A DNA stretch of 64,000 bases from Fervidibacter canadensis. GTDB taxonomy: Bacteria; Armatimonadota; Fervidibacteria; Fervidibacterales; Fervidibacteraceae. Each line of letters starts with the position of its first letter. The stretch's first letter is position 1. Location of the stretch: positions 62,001 through 126,000 of the forward strand of contig JBGOEJ010000004.1 in assembly GCA_041446545.1 (NCBI GenBank), given 5' to 3'. Both the position numbers and the translations under genes were made by a program. The notes beneath the pieces were generated by a model. That model searched no databases, had not been told where the DNA came from, and was given only the letters and a program-made list of their open reading frames with translations. Below are positions 36,095 through 44,855 of the stretch, in pieces.

Positions 36095-37093
36095 ATGGAA
36101 GAGTGCGTTCGTGTCGTTGACCTGCGCAAGTATTATCGGGTGCATGAACGAGAGCCGGGGCTTTGGAACGCCGTCAAGAGCCTGTTGCGCCGTCGCTATC
36201 GTCTCGTCAAAGCCGTTGATGGCGTTTCCTTCTCCATCTCTCAGGGAGAAATCGTTGGCTTTCTGGGACCGAACGGGGCGGGGAAAACGACGACGCTGAA
36301 AGTTTTGGCAGGGCTTCTTCATCCAACGGGCGGCGAGGTGCGGGTTTTGGGTTTTGAGCCCTTCCGTCGCCAACCTGATTTCCTGCGTCGCATCACTTTG
36401 GTCATGGGTCAACGCTCTCAACTCGTCTGGGATTTGCCTCCGATGGAAACTTTCCTTTTGCACAAAGCCCTCTATGACCTCAGCGATGCCGCCTTTCGGG
36501 AGGCTTTGGATGAACTCGTCGCCTTGCTGGATTTGTCGCCCTTACTTTCCAAGCCTGTCCGACAACTTTCGTTGGGCGAACGGATGCGATGTGAATTGGC
36601 GCTGGCGCTGTTGCACCGCCCTCATGTTTTGTTTTTGGATGAACCGACTTTGGGGTTGGATGTCTTGGCTCAAGGGCAAATTCGCCAATTCATCCGAGAA
36701 TACAACCGCCGCACTCAAGCGACCATCTTGTTGACCAGCCACTATATGGACGATGTGATGGCTTTGTGTCGTCGGGTCATGGTCATCAACCATGGACGGC
36801 TTATTTACGACGGCGACTTAGAGGAATTGCTGCGGCGTTACGGTCGCATGAAGGTCTTGCAAGTCCTCTTGGAGGATGGTGCCGATCCCCGTCCCCTTTC
36901 CCGATGGGGCGAAGTGGTTGCCTGTCAAGGGCAGCGGGTGACCTTGCGAGTAGAGCGGGAGGCAACTTCGGCGGTGGTGGCGGAATTGTTGGCGAGCGTG
37001 CCCGTGCGAGATTTGACCATTGAAGAGCCCCCCGTTGAAGAAATCATCGCCGCCATCTTCAACGAACCTGCCCCGGCGGCTTGCTTACCTTAA
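36095..37093 (+). CDS. ABC transporter ATP-binding protein (ABC-2 type)
   Basis: 332 residues from ATG 36095 with AAGGAG eight bases upstream. Walker A is GPNGAGKTTTLK, the signature is LSLGERMRCELA, Walker B is VLFLDEPTLGLD, and the H-loop is LLTSHYMDD. The C-terminal extension of about 90 residues is like that of NatA/COG4586 exporters. Such proteins energise a separate ABC-2 permease. No permease gene lies beside it, so the partner is elsewhere or was lost. It ends 111 bases before the sigma factor gene. Confidence 0.9.
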   Translation: MEECVRVVDLRKYYRVHEREPGLWNAVKSLLRRRYRLVKAVDGVSFSISQGEIVGFLGPNGAGKTTTLKVLAGLLHPTGGEVRVLGFEPFRRQPDFLRRITLVMGQRSQLVWDLPPMETFLLHKALYDLSDAAFREALDELVALLDLSPLLSKPVRQLSLGERMRCELALALLHRPHVLFLDEPTLGLDVLAQGQIRQFIREYNRRTQATILLTSHYMDDVMALCRRVMVINHGRLIYDGDLEELLRRYGRMKVLQVLLEDGADPRPLSRWGEVVACQGQRVTLRVEREATSAVVAELLASVPVRDLTIEEPPVEEIIAAIFNEPAPAACLP

Positions 37094-37204
37094 CTTTCGG
37101 CGAGACCCGTTGCGTTCGCACAAAGGCAGTGACACGCTTATCAGCGGTTCTTTTCCTTCAAAAACGACGCAGCAAACAACGCCGTCAAGGGCAGGTGATT
37201 TGTG

Positions 37205-37810
37205 ATGGCGCGCACTCATTTGGCGTCTTGGCGTTTTTCTCCCGCTGACGACCTTGCCGCTGAGTTTGAGGCGGCGGTTTTGCCTTTGCGAGATGAACTT
37301 CGCCGCTTCGCTTTGCGCCTGACCCAATCCCCTGAAAGCGCTGAAGATTTGGTGCAGGAAACTTTACTTCACGCCTTTCAAGGTTTTGGGCGCTTTCGGC
37401 GCGGCACGAATTTGCGGGCGTGGTTGATGCGCATCTTGCTCAACCTTTTCATCAGCCACTACCGTCAACAACAACGGGGTGTCCCGACGGTCTCGTTGGA
37501 GGGATTGCTGGAGGAGATGGAACTGGCGGAGGAAGAGGCGAGTTTGCTGACGGACCCTGCCGCTATCTCGCCCGAAGACGCTTTGTTGGCGCAGGTGTTG
37601 GACGAAGAAGTGGAACGGGCTTTAGCCCAATTGCCTGATGCCTTCCGAGAAGTGGTCATCTTGTGTGACCTGCAAGGGTTCTCTTACGCTGAGGCAGCGC
37701 AGCAATTGGGTGTGCCCATCGGCACGATTCGCTCTCGCCTCTTTCGGGGGCGGGAAATCTTGCGGCGGTTGCTTTGGGATTACGCCCGCAAACGGCGTTG
37801 GGTGTCGTAG
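37205..37810 (+). CDS. ECF-type RNA polymerase sigma factor
   Basis: 201 residues from ATG 37205 (a GTG is one codon before). Region 2 runs from about 25 to 95 (SPESAEDLVQETLLHAF, LRAWLMRILLN), and region 4 from about 135 to 190 (LPDAFREVVILCDLQGFSYAEAAQ...IGTIRSRLFRGRE). No region 3, as usual for ECF factors. The next gene encodes a zinc-type anti-sigma factor 28 bases on, so the pair is a regulatory switch for envelope or stress signals. I saw no clear autoregulated promoter motif. Confidence 0.93.
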   Translation: MARTHLASWRFSPADDLAAEFEAAVLPLRDELRRFALRLTQSPESAEDLVQETLLHAFQGFGRFRRGTNLRAWLMRILLNLFISHYRQQQRGVPTVSLEGLLEEMELAEEEASLLTDPAAISPEDALLAQVLDEEVERALAQLPDAFREVVILCDLQGFSYAEAAQQLGVPIGTIRSRLFRGREILRRLLWDYARKRRWVS

Positions 37811-37838
37811 CGCCCTGCACGGTTCAAGGATGGTCACC

Positions 37839-38600
37839 ATGGAACGCTTTGAAGGCGATGCTGCCTGCGCAACTTGGCGGGAAGCCATCAGTGCGATGGT
37901 GGATGGCGAGTTGGCGCCGTCAGAGCAAAAAGCCCTTTGGGCGCATTTGCGCCATTGTGCTGCCTGTCGGGCTTACTACCGCCAACTCGCTGCCCTCCGC
38001 CAACGCCTCCACCGCACTGATGTCGTTCGCCTCTGGCTTCAATCGGTGAAAGCCAACCGACGGCTACGGCGTGGCTTGGTGGCGGCAATCATCGTGACGG
38101 CGTTGTTATCGGCGGGCGTGACGGCATCCTTCGTTCGCCGTCGGTGGCAGCCACCTGTCATGACGCCCCCCATCGCCGTCGGTCTCTTTGAGCGCCACCT
38201 TCAAGCGCCTCCTGAATGGCAAGCAAACCCTCACTGCTTTGCGGGGATGGAATGCTTGCATCAACGAACCGCCACGATCGCTCCCCTCTTCCTTGCTTTG
38301 CCCCGTTGGGGGCGATTGGAACGGATGGGCCTTTGTGAGTGCCTGAAAACGCCTATCGCCCTCTATCGCCTCACTGTCCATGGGCAGCCCGTGTTGCTCT
38401 TCCAGTTTCCCGTTGACCGATTACCCTTGCAACCGACCGAGCAGGAACGCTTCACCTTCAACGGACGGACGGTCACCTGCGCTGTCGTCGGCGATGTTCA
38501 TTTGCTGATGTGGCAAGAACGGGGACAAGGCTTCGTCTTGGCAGCACGGTCGGGCACGGTCAACCTTTTCCAAGTCCTTCAGCGCATCACCCTTCCTTGA
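37839..38600 (+). CDS. Anti-sigma factor with zinc-binding ZAS motif and one membrane helix
   Basis: 253 residues from ATG 37839 (AAGGA eight bases before). The N-terminal cytoplasmic part has the ZAS motif His36-x3-Cys40-x2-Cys43. One membrane helix follows (about 80-102, LVAAIIVTALLSAGVTASF). The external part has four further Cys residues (CFAGMECL, GLCECL), which could form disulphides. It would hold the ECF sigma factor at the membrane until a signal arrives. The glycosyltransferase gene begins 12 bases later and may be co-transcribed. Confidence 0.82.
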   Translation: MERFEGDAACATWREAISAMVDGELAPSEQKALWAHLRHCAACRAYYRQLAALRQRLHRTDVVRLWLQSVKANRRLRRGLVAAIIVTALLSAGVTASFVRRRWQPPVMTPPIAVGLFERHLQAPPEWQANPHCFAGMECLHQRTATIAPLFLALPRWGRLERMGLCECLKTPIALYRLTVHGQPVLLFQFPVDRLPLQPTEQERFTFNGRTVTCAVVGDVHLLMWQERGQGFVLAARSGTVNLFQVLQRITLP

Positions 38601-38612
38601 GGTGGACGGAAA

Positions 38613-39557
38613 ATGCAACGGCTGTCGGTCATCCTTCCTGCTTACAACGAACGGGGCAACCTCGCCCCTCTTTTGCGGGAAATCGCTGCCGTCGCCCAAC
38701 AATTGCCTTGCGCGACGGAAGTCATCGTCGTGGATGATGGCAGCACGGATGGGACACCGTTGGAAGTGGAGCAAGTGGCTGGTGAAGTCCTGCCGCCACT
38801 GGAGGAAGTGACCCTCGTTCGGTTGAAAGGCAACTATGGGCAAACGATAGCGACGATGGTGGGCATTTTGCAGGCGGAAGGCGATGTCCTCATTTTGATG
38901 GATGCCGACCGCCAAAACGACCCCGCCGACATCCCCAAGTTGCTGGCGAAACTCTCCGAAGGCTTTGATGTCGTCTCAGGTTGGCGGAAGGAACGCAAAG
39001 ACCCCTTCACAAAAACGCTCCCTTCCAAAATCGCCAACGCTTTGATCGCTTGGGCGACAGGTGTTCGGGTGCACGATTTAGGCTGTTCGTTGCGGGCTTA
39101 TCGGGCTTGGGTGTTGCAAACCCTCGCTCAGGAAGGGTTGCACCACCGCTACATGCCCATCTATTGCGCTGCCAAAGGAGCCCGCATCGCGGAAGTCGTT
39201 GTCCACCATCGCCCCCGAACTGTCGGCAAGTCCAAGTATGGCTTGAGACGCTTCTTCGCTGTCCTGCACGACTTGCCCTTGCTCATCTTTCTCGCCCGCT
39301 ATAGCCAAAACCCCTTTTCGGGTCTGATGACGATGGGGGTCGTGGCGGCAACCATCACCTTCCTCGGCTCGCTGATGGCATTCTGGCTCCGACAAATGTG
39401 GCTGCTCCCTTTGATGGCAACTTTTGCCCTCGCTGGCATTTTTGGCGGGTTGGGCATCGTCGCCGAGCAAGGGCTGCGATTAAGCGGCAAGCGGGTTGAG
39501 TTTGCCCGCCACGCCATCGCCGAAGTCCGTCAGTTTGCCCCTATTCGGCGCATCTAA
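38613..39557 (+). CDS. Family 2 glycosyltransferase (polyprenyl-phosphate sugar type)
   Basis: 314 residues. The GT-A fold has VILPAYNERGNLAPLL, VVDDGSTDGTP and the metal-binding LMDADRQNDP. Two membrane helices near residues 245-290 (a DPM/GtrB-like tail) suggest transfer to a polyprenyl phosphate at the inner leaflet. It would load sugars onto a lipid for export, in glycan or O-antigen assembly. The GT-C-type membrane protein at 57.8 kb uses such donors. It converges with the prenyltransferase gene. Confidence 0.88.
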   Translation: MQRLSVILPAYNERGNLAPLLREIAAVAQQLPCATEVIVVDDGSTDGTPLEVEQVAGEVLPPLEEVTLVRLKGNYGQTIATMVGILQAEGDVLILMDADRQNDPADIPKLLAKLSEGFDVVSGWRKERKDPFTKTLPSKIANALIAWATGVRVHDLGCSLRAYRAWVLQTLAQEGLHHRYMPIYCAAKGARIAEVVVHHRPRTVGKSKYGLRRFFAVLHDLPLLIFLARYSQNPFSGLMTMGVVAATITFLGSLMAFWLRQMWLLPLMATFALAGIFGGLGIVAEQGLRLSGKRVEFARHAIAEVRQFAPIRRI

Positions 39558-39565
39558 GTGCAATT

Positions 39566-39581
39566 CCCTCGTCCCTGTCCC
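39566..39581 (-). repeat. G-rich heptamer-like repeat between convergent genes
   Basis: The minus strand reads GGGACAGGGACGAGGG, the same unit as at 15826 and 48278. It fills most of the 25-base gap between the glycosyltransferase and the prenyltransferase. Confidence 0.45.
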
Positions 39582-39582
39582 A

Positions 39583-40440
39583 CTACACCGCCAAATCTAT
39601 CGCTGTCGCCACAAAGAGCAGGACGCTGACGATACCGTTGACGGTGAAAAAAGCGGTGTTGACTTTTTGAGGGTTGCCGGGTTCGGCGATAGCGTGCTCG
39701 TAGGCGATGAAGCCGACGATGAACAGCCACGCCACCCAAAATACCCGACCCAACCCCGCCAGTTCCCCGAAAAGGGCTAACGCCAAAAGGAAAAGGGCAT
39801 GAAGCATTCGGGCAACCCACAATGCTTTGCGGGCGCCATAGCGCACGACCAACGAATGCAGCCCGATGCGTCGGTCAAATTCTTCGTCCAGCGTCGCATA
39901 GATGATGTCAAAGCCTGCCACCCAGCAAGTGACGGCGACCATCAAAACGATCGGCAACAACTCAATCGTGCCCTTCAACGCAATCCATGCCCCGACAGGT
40001 GCAATGCCCAGTGCTGAACCGAGCCAAAGATGCGACCAATCGGTGAAGCGTTTGGTGTAAGAGTAACCGAAGAGCCAAGCCAGCGTCGGGAAGGAAAGGA
40101 CGAAAGCGAGCCGATTGAGTTGATAGGCAGCGAAGACGAAGATGAACGAAGCGATAAGGACGAACGCCCACGCTTGGCGCAAAGTCAACTTGCCCGTCGG
40201 CAACTCGCGATGACAGGTGCGGGGGTTGAGGCGGTCAAAGTGCAAGTCAGCGATGCGGTTGAAGCCCATCGCTGCCGAACGCGCCCCGACGGCGGCGACG
40301 ATGATCCAAAAGAGCTGCCGCAAAGGCGGCATCCCACCCGAACAAACCCACGCCGAAGTCAGGACAAAAGGCAAGGCGAAAACGGTGTGCTCAAACCGAA
40401 CGAACGAAAGGTAAGTGCGGATGCGCTCTAAAACGAGCAT
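39583..40440 (-). CDS. mqnP: UbiA-family polyprenyltransferase, likely of the futalosine menaquinone pathway
   Basis: 285 residues, about eight membrane helices. The first Asp-rich motif is NRIADLHFDRLNPRT and the second is YATLDEEFDRRIG, both typical of UbiA enzymes that attach a prenyl chain to an aromatic acid. The divergent neighbour is mqnE, so I assign it to the futalosine route (MqnP), not ubiquinone; the symbol is inferred from this context. The 265 bases between them contain a palindromic repeat. Confidence 0.8.
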   Translation of the reverse strand: MLVLERIRTYLSFVRFEHTVFALPFVLTSAWVCSGGMPPLRQLFWIIVAAVGARSAAMGFNRIADLHFDRLNPRTCHRELPTGKLTLRQAWAFVLIASFIFVFAAYQLNRLAFVLSFPTLAWLFGYSYTKRFTDWSHLWLGSALGIAPVGAWIALKGTIELLPIVLMVAVTCWVAGFDIIYATLDEEFDRRIGLHSLVVRYGARKALWVARMLHALFLLALALFGELAGLGRVFWVAWLFIVGFIAYEHAIAEPGNPQKVNTAFFTVNGIVSVLLFVATAIDLAV

Positions 40441-40590
40441 GCTGCTATCGCCCCTCGGATGACGCTATCGCAACGATTGCCGACGCTCAATGCACCGTCT
40501 GCATCATAACGCATCCGACCTGACCCTCGCCATTCAGCGTCGTGGCTGCAATTGTCGCAACTAACCCGACGCTCTCTCCGACCTTCCGTT

Positions 40591-40610
40591 GGAGCGGCTA
40601 TTAGCCGCGA
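40591..40610 (+). repeat. Dispersed palindromic repeat, copy 2 (best copy)
   Basis: GGAGCGGCTATTAGCCGCGA: GCGGCTA and TAGCCGC form a perfect 7-bp palindrome around one T (40594-40608). It lies 96 bases before the mqnE start. Confidence 0.55.
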
Positions 40611-40705
40611 AGATGGCGATGCATCCTTTTGCCGATAAAACGAGATGGCGATGGGCGCGTTATCTTTTGCGGTGCGATGGTCGTTGCCTAAGGAGGTGCC
40701 TGTGC

Positions 40706-41806
40706 GTGCACGAGTTGTTGGCTCGCTCGGAACTGGCGGACATCGCCGAGAAGGTTTTGGCTGGCGAACGGCTGACGGAGGAAGACTGCGTTCGGATGTA
40801 TCAAAGCCGCGACTTGCTCACCATCGGTTTCCTTGCCGACTATGTGCGACGGCAGCGGCATGGCGACAAAGCCTACTATGTCGTCAATGTGCACCTGAAC
40901 TACAGCAATGTTTGTTTTGCGGGATGTCCTTTTTGCGCCTTCGGCAAGTTTCAAGATGACCCTGACGCCTTTGAGTTCACGGTGGACGAGTATGTGGAGC
41001 GGTTGGGTCAGATGCTTTGGGATCGGGTGAGTGAGGTGCACATCGTCGGCGGGTTGCATCCTGACTTGCCCTTTGACTACTATGTGAACTTGGTGCGGCG
41101 TGTCAAGGAAGCCTTCCCGCACATCCACATCAAAGCCTTTACCGCCGTAGAAATCCAGTTCTTCAGCGAGATTTCAGGGTTGAGCGTTCGCAAGGTTTTG
41201 GAGCGGCTGAGGGAGGCAGGGTTAGGCAGTTTGCCCGGTGGCGGAGCGGAAGTGTTAAGTGAGCGGTTGCATCGCATTTTGTTCCCCCGAAAAGCATCCC
41301 CGCAGCAATGGCTTTATGTCCATCGGGTCGCCCACGAGTTAGGGCTCAAGAGCAACGCCACGCTCCTTTATGGGCACATTGAGACGCCCGAAGAGAAAGC
41401 CCGCCACTTCGCTTTGTTGCGCCAGTTGCAGGATGAGACAGGTGGGTTCATGTGTTTCATCCCGTTGGCTTATCATCCCGCCAACACCCAACTGGGTGGG
41501 AAGCCGACGACGGGCGTGCAAGACCTCAAGGAAATCGCCATCGCACGGTTGATGCTGGACAATTTCCCCCACATCAAGGCTTACTGGATTTCGTTGGACC
41601 CCAAGTTGGCGCAAGTGGCGCTCAGTTTTGGTGCGGACGATTTTGACGGGACGGTCGTCAACGAGAAAATCTTCCACATGGCGGGAGCGCAAAGCCCGAC
41701 GGGGTTGACAGAGGCGGAATTGCGGCGGCTCATTGAGGAGGCGGGCTTCGTGCCCGTTCGGCGCAACTCCCTTTACGAGCCGATAGAGGAAGTCGCCGTG
41801 CGTTGA
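40706..41806 (+). CDS. mqnE: Aminofutalosine synthase (radical SAM)
   Basis: 366 residues from GTG 40706, seven bases after AAGGAGGTG; the open frame upstream has no binding site. The iron-sulphur motif is Cys70-x3-Cys74-x2-Cys77 (NVCFAGCPFCAF). The family motifs EVHIVGGLHPDLPF, KAFTAVEI and the C-terminal GADDFDGTVVNEKI match MqnE rather than the related MqnC or CofH. It condenses the MqnA product with SAM to make aminofutalosine, a menaquinone precursor. MqnA, MqnB, MqnC and MqnD are not in this window. Confidence 0.93.
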   Translation: MHELLARSELADIAEKVLAGERLTEEDCVRMYQSRDLLTIGFLADYVRRQRHGDKAYYVVNVHLNYSNVCFAGCPFCAFGKFQDDPDAFEFTVDEYVERLGQMLWDRVSEVHIVGGLHPDLPFDYYVNLVRRVKEAFPHIHIKAFTAVEIQFFSEISGLSVRKVLERLREAGLGSLPGGGAEVLSERLHRILFPRKASPQQWLYVHRVAHELGLKSNATLLYGHIETPEEKARHFALLRQLQDETGGFMCFIPLAYHPANTQLGGKPTTGVQDLKEIAIARLMLDNFPHIKAYWISLDPKLAQVALSFGADDFDGTVVNEKIFHMAGAQSPTGLTEAELRRLIEEAGFVPVRRNSLYEPIEEVAVR

Positions 41807-41858
41807 GTCACTTTGGAAGGCGAAGGGAAGCACAACACTTTTGTGCGGGGTGATGGCG

Positions 41859-43754
41859 ATGTCCTTACTGCAGCGCCTTCGGCAAGGACAGCAAGAAGCG
41901 ACCATCCCATCAACGGTGAAGGCAGCGGAGGCAGAAGCAGCGGAAGCGGAGCGGCATTTGAAAGAGTTGCGGGATGCCTTGATGGATCGGGTGCTGGAAA
42001 GTCTGCCCCCGAATGCTGAAGAGATGGCGCCGATGAACCTGCGTTCCCACATAGAGACGGTCTTGGAAGCGGCGATAGAGGAGCAAGGGCTTTCGGTGCG
42101 TCCTGAAGAGCGGCGGATATTGCTGGAAGAGTTCGTCAACGAGGTGAAAGGGTTTGGACCGCTGGAGCAATTCCTCAACGACCCGATGGTCACTTCCATC
42201 ACCGTCAACGGACCGAGTGAGATGTTGGTGGAACGGATGGGAAGTGTTCAACGGGTTGGGATAACATTTCGGGATGAGGAGCATTTAAACCGCATCATCC
42301 GCAAAATCGCCCGTTTGCTGGGGGCGCGGGTGGATAGTCGGGTGCCCGTGCTGGATAAGGGCTTCCCAGAGGGAGGAAGGGTGCGCATCAAAGTGCCCCC
42401 TTTGGTGCCGACACCGACTTTGACCATTGACAAAGGTCCTGAAAACCCCTTCAGGTCGTTGAAGGAACGCTATGAACGGTCGCAATGGCAGCAGGATGCT
42501 TTGGAACATCTTCGGCAAACCCTTCAAGAACGGCTGATGCAGGAATTAGACAGAGACCCGGCTTTGATTCAGCAACGGGATGCCTTGACACGAGTGTTGG
42601 AGGCAGCCTTTGACGAAGAGGTCACTGCCCGCAACCTCGTCCTTTCCCGCAGCGAGTGGGTGCAACTGCAAATCAGCCTCATCAACGACATCCTCGGTTA
42701 CGGTCCTTTGCAACCGCTGCTGAATGACCCAGAAATTTCCGAAATCATGGTCAACGGACCGCACCAAATCTATGTGGAGCGCAAGGGAAAGGTGGAACTG
42801 ACAGGGGTGCGATTTCGGGACGAACAGCACTTGATGCGCATCATTGAGAAAATCCTTTTGCCTTTGGGCAAGCGGGTGGATGAGCGGGTGCCGATGGTGG
42901 ATGCCCGATTGCCCGACGGCAGCCGAGTTAACATCGTTATCCCGCCCATCGCCCTCAACGGTCCTTGCGTGACCATCCGAAAATTCGCCCGCGACCCCTT
43001 TACGATGAGCGATTTGATCGCCTTCGGGACGCTGACGCAGGAAGCCGCCCAATTTCTGCAGGCAGCCGTCCAAGCGCGGTTGAATATCGTCATTTCAGGC
43101 GGGGCAGGGTCAGGGAAGACGACCCTTTTGAATGTCTTGTCGGCTTACATCCCCAATGACGAACGCATCATCACCATTGAGGACACCGCTGAGTTGCAAC
43201 TGCGTCAAGAGCATGTCGTTCGCCTGGAAGCCAGACCGCCCAACATTGAAGGAGTAGGCGAAGTGACCATCCGTGACTTGGTTCGCAATGCCTTGCGGAT
43301 GCGTCCCGACCGCATTATCGTCGGGGAGTGCCGAGGTGGCGAAGCCTTAGACATGTTGCAGGCGATGAACACAGGCCACGACGGCTCCATGACGACCATC
43401 CACGCCAATAATCCCAGAGAAGCCTTCGCCCGATTGGAGACGATGGTGCTGATGGCGGGAGTGGACTTGCCAGTGAAAGCGATTAGAGAGCAAGTGGCGG
43501 GAGCCATTGACCTCATCATTCAAGTGCAACGGATGCGGGACGGAAGCCGAAAGGTGGTGGTCATCAGCGAGGTGACGGGAATGGAAGGCGATGTCATCGC
43601 TTTGCAAGACATCTTCGTCTTTGAGAGCGAGGGCGTGGATGAAATGGGGCGGGTCAAGGGAGCATTGCGCCCGACAGGTATCCGACCCAAGTGTTTTGAG
43701 CGGTTCATTGAACGAGGCATTCGGCTCCCTGCTTCCCTGTTCTATCGGGGCTAA
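41859..43754 (+). CDS. cpaF: Tad pilus ATPase CpaF/TadA with duplicated N-terminal domain
   Basis: 631 residues from ATG 41859 with GGGGTGA five bases before; usual length is about 450. Residues about 60-190 and 240-375 are two copies of the N-terminal domain (both have GPL-x3-LNDP, VNGP, VER, FRDE-HL-RII and RVPxxD). The ATPase core follows: Walker A GGAGSGKTT, then RIIVGECRGGEALDM and MTTIHANN. It powers pilin assembly and disassembly at the inner membrane, with the TadB/TadC platform encoded next. The linker between copies is Glu/Arg/Gln-rich and may be a coiled coil. The first copy is the less conserved one. The next gene starts 33 bases on. Confidence 0.92.
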   Translation: MSLLQRLRQGQQEATIPSTVKAAEAEAAEAERHLKELRDALMDRVLESLPPNAEEMAPMNLRSHIETVLEAAIEEQGLSVRPEERRILLEEFVNEVKGFGPLEQFLNDPMVTSITVNGPSEMLVERMGSVQRVGITFRDEEHLNRIIRKIARLLGARVDSRVPVLDKGFPEGGRVRIKVPPLVPTPTLTIDKGPENPFRSLKERYERSQWQQDALEHLRQTLQERLMQELDRDPALIQQRDALTRVLEAAFDEEVTARNLVLSRSEWVQLQISLINDILGYGPLQPLLNDPEISEIMVNGPHQIYVERKGKVELTGVRFRDEQHLMRIIEKILLPLGKRVDERVPMVDARLPDGSRVNIVIPPIALNGPCVTIRKFARDPFTMSDLIAFGTLTQEAAQFLQAAVQARLNIVISGGAGSGKTTLLNVLSAYIPNDERIITIEDTAELQLRQEHVVRLEARPPNIEGVGEVTIRDLVRNALRMRPDRIIVGECRGGEALDMLQAMNTGHDGSMTTIHANNPREAFARLETMVLMAGVDLPVKAIREQVAGAIDLIIQVQRMRDGSRKVVVISEVTGMEGDVIALQDIFVFESEGVDEMGRVKGALRPTGIRPKCFERFIERGIRLPASLFYRG

Positions 43755-43787
43755 AGGGCTGTCCTATCAAAGCGTCGGTGATGCGCG

Positions 43788-44834
43788 ATGGTGGAAATTG
43801 CCCTTTTGGCAGTCGGCGCACTGTGGCTGATGTCTTTGGCTTGGGGCTTTTACCAGTATTTGCAGGAAGCCCGCAAAATCCCTTTGAGGCTTCGGACTTT
43901 GGAAGCGACGACGGGGGAGTTGGAAGGGGTCAACCTTGCCCAGCCCAGTAACGCCAATTTGGATGAGGCGTGGGAACGGCAAATCCTCAAGACAGCGCCG
44001 CCAATGTTTCCGACCCTTCAACGCTATCTGAGCGGAAAGCAATGGATGAGTCGGCTGGAGCAGGAAATTCAAAAAGCCCATGTCTCTTTAGAAGCCAGCA
44101 GCCTCGTGGCGATGACCCTTTTGGGGATGGGCTTTGCCTTGGCGGTCACTGCCATCCTTGTCACCTTGTTTGCCCCGACTGCCTCACCTTTTGCGCGATT
44201 GCTTTTGGCACTATTGGCAGCAGGGAGCGTTCCCTTCTTCGTCTTGCAATGGTTGCGATACTGTCAACGGCGTTTCCTTCGTCGGGTGGAACTCATTTTG
44301 CCTGACACCCTCAGTCTGCTCGCCAACACCTTGCGGGCAGGGATGGGATTTCAGCAAGCGTTGGAGATCGCCTCCCGGGAGGGGTTGTCGCCCTTGAAGG
44401 AGGAATTTGCGGCTGTCACCCGTTCCCTGACTTTGGGGGTAACGATAGAGGAAGCCTTAGAGGCGTTGATGCAGCGAGTTCCCAGCCCTGAATTGCAACT
44501 GGCGTTGGTGGCAGCGTTAGTGCAACGAGAGGTCGGCGGGAGTTTGGCGCAAGTGTTTGAGACGGCGGCAGTGACCGTCCGTCGCCGCTTGCAAGCCCGC
44601 CGTGAGTTGCAAGCGGAAACGGCGCTTCCTCGCCTTAGCGCCATCGCTTTAGCCTTTGGCTTGCCCCTTTTCATGTTCGTCGCCATCAACCTCGTCACTT
44701 ATCTGCAAACCCGTGAAGCGTGGTCGGCACCCATGTTCACTTCCGAGGGACGCTTCTTTTGGGGCATCATCGCCCTCTTGGAGGTGTGCGGTTGGGTTTG
44801 GCTCTCTCAAGTCCTCGCCCGCTTGAGCGAATAA
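43788..44834 (+). CDS. tadB: Tad pilus platform protein TadB (type II secretion F family)
   Basis: 348 residues. One membrane helix at the N-terminus, two near residues 105-155, and two at the C-terminus frame a GspF domain. That domain has LPDTLSLLANTLRAGMGFQQALEIAS and the later PSPELQLALVAAL...GGSLAQVFETAA, the family's helical repeat. It forms the inner-membrane base on which CpaF acts, with TadC. The start is the ATG following GGTGATGCGCG; the SD is modest. Confidence 0.88.
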   Translation: MVEIALLAVGALWLMSLAWGFYQYLQEARKIPLRLRTLEATTGELEGVNLAQPSNANLDEAWERQILKTAPPMFPTLQRYLSGKQWMSRLEQEIQKAHVSLEASSLVAMTLLGMGFALAVTAILVTLFAPTASPFARLLLALLAAGSVPFFVLQWLRYCQRRFLRRVELILPDTLSLLANTLRAGMGFQQALEIASREGLSPLKEEFAAVTRSLTLGVTIEEALEALMQRVPSPELQLALVAALVQREVGGSLAQVFETAAVTVRRRLQARRELQAETALPRLSAIALAFGLPLFMFVAINLVTYLQTREAWSAPMFTSEGRFFWGIIALLEVCGWVWLSQVLARLSE

Positions 44835-44855
44835 CCTGACAAGGAGGGGCGAAAG

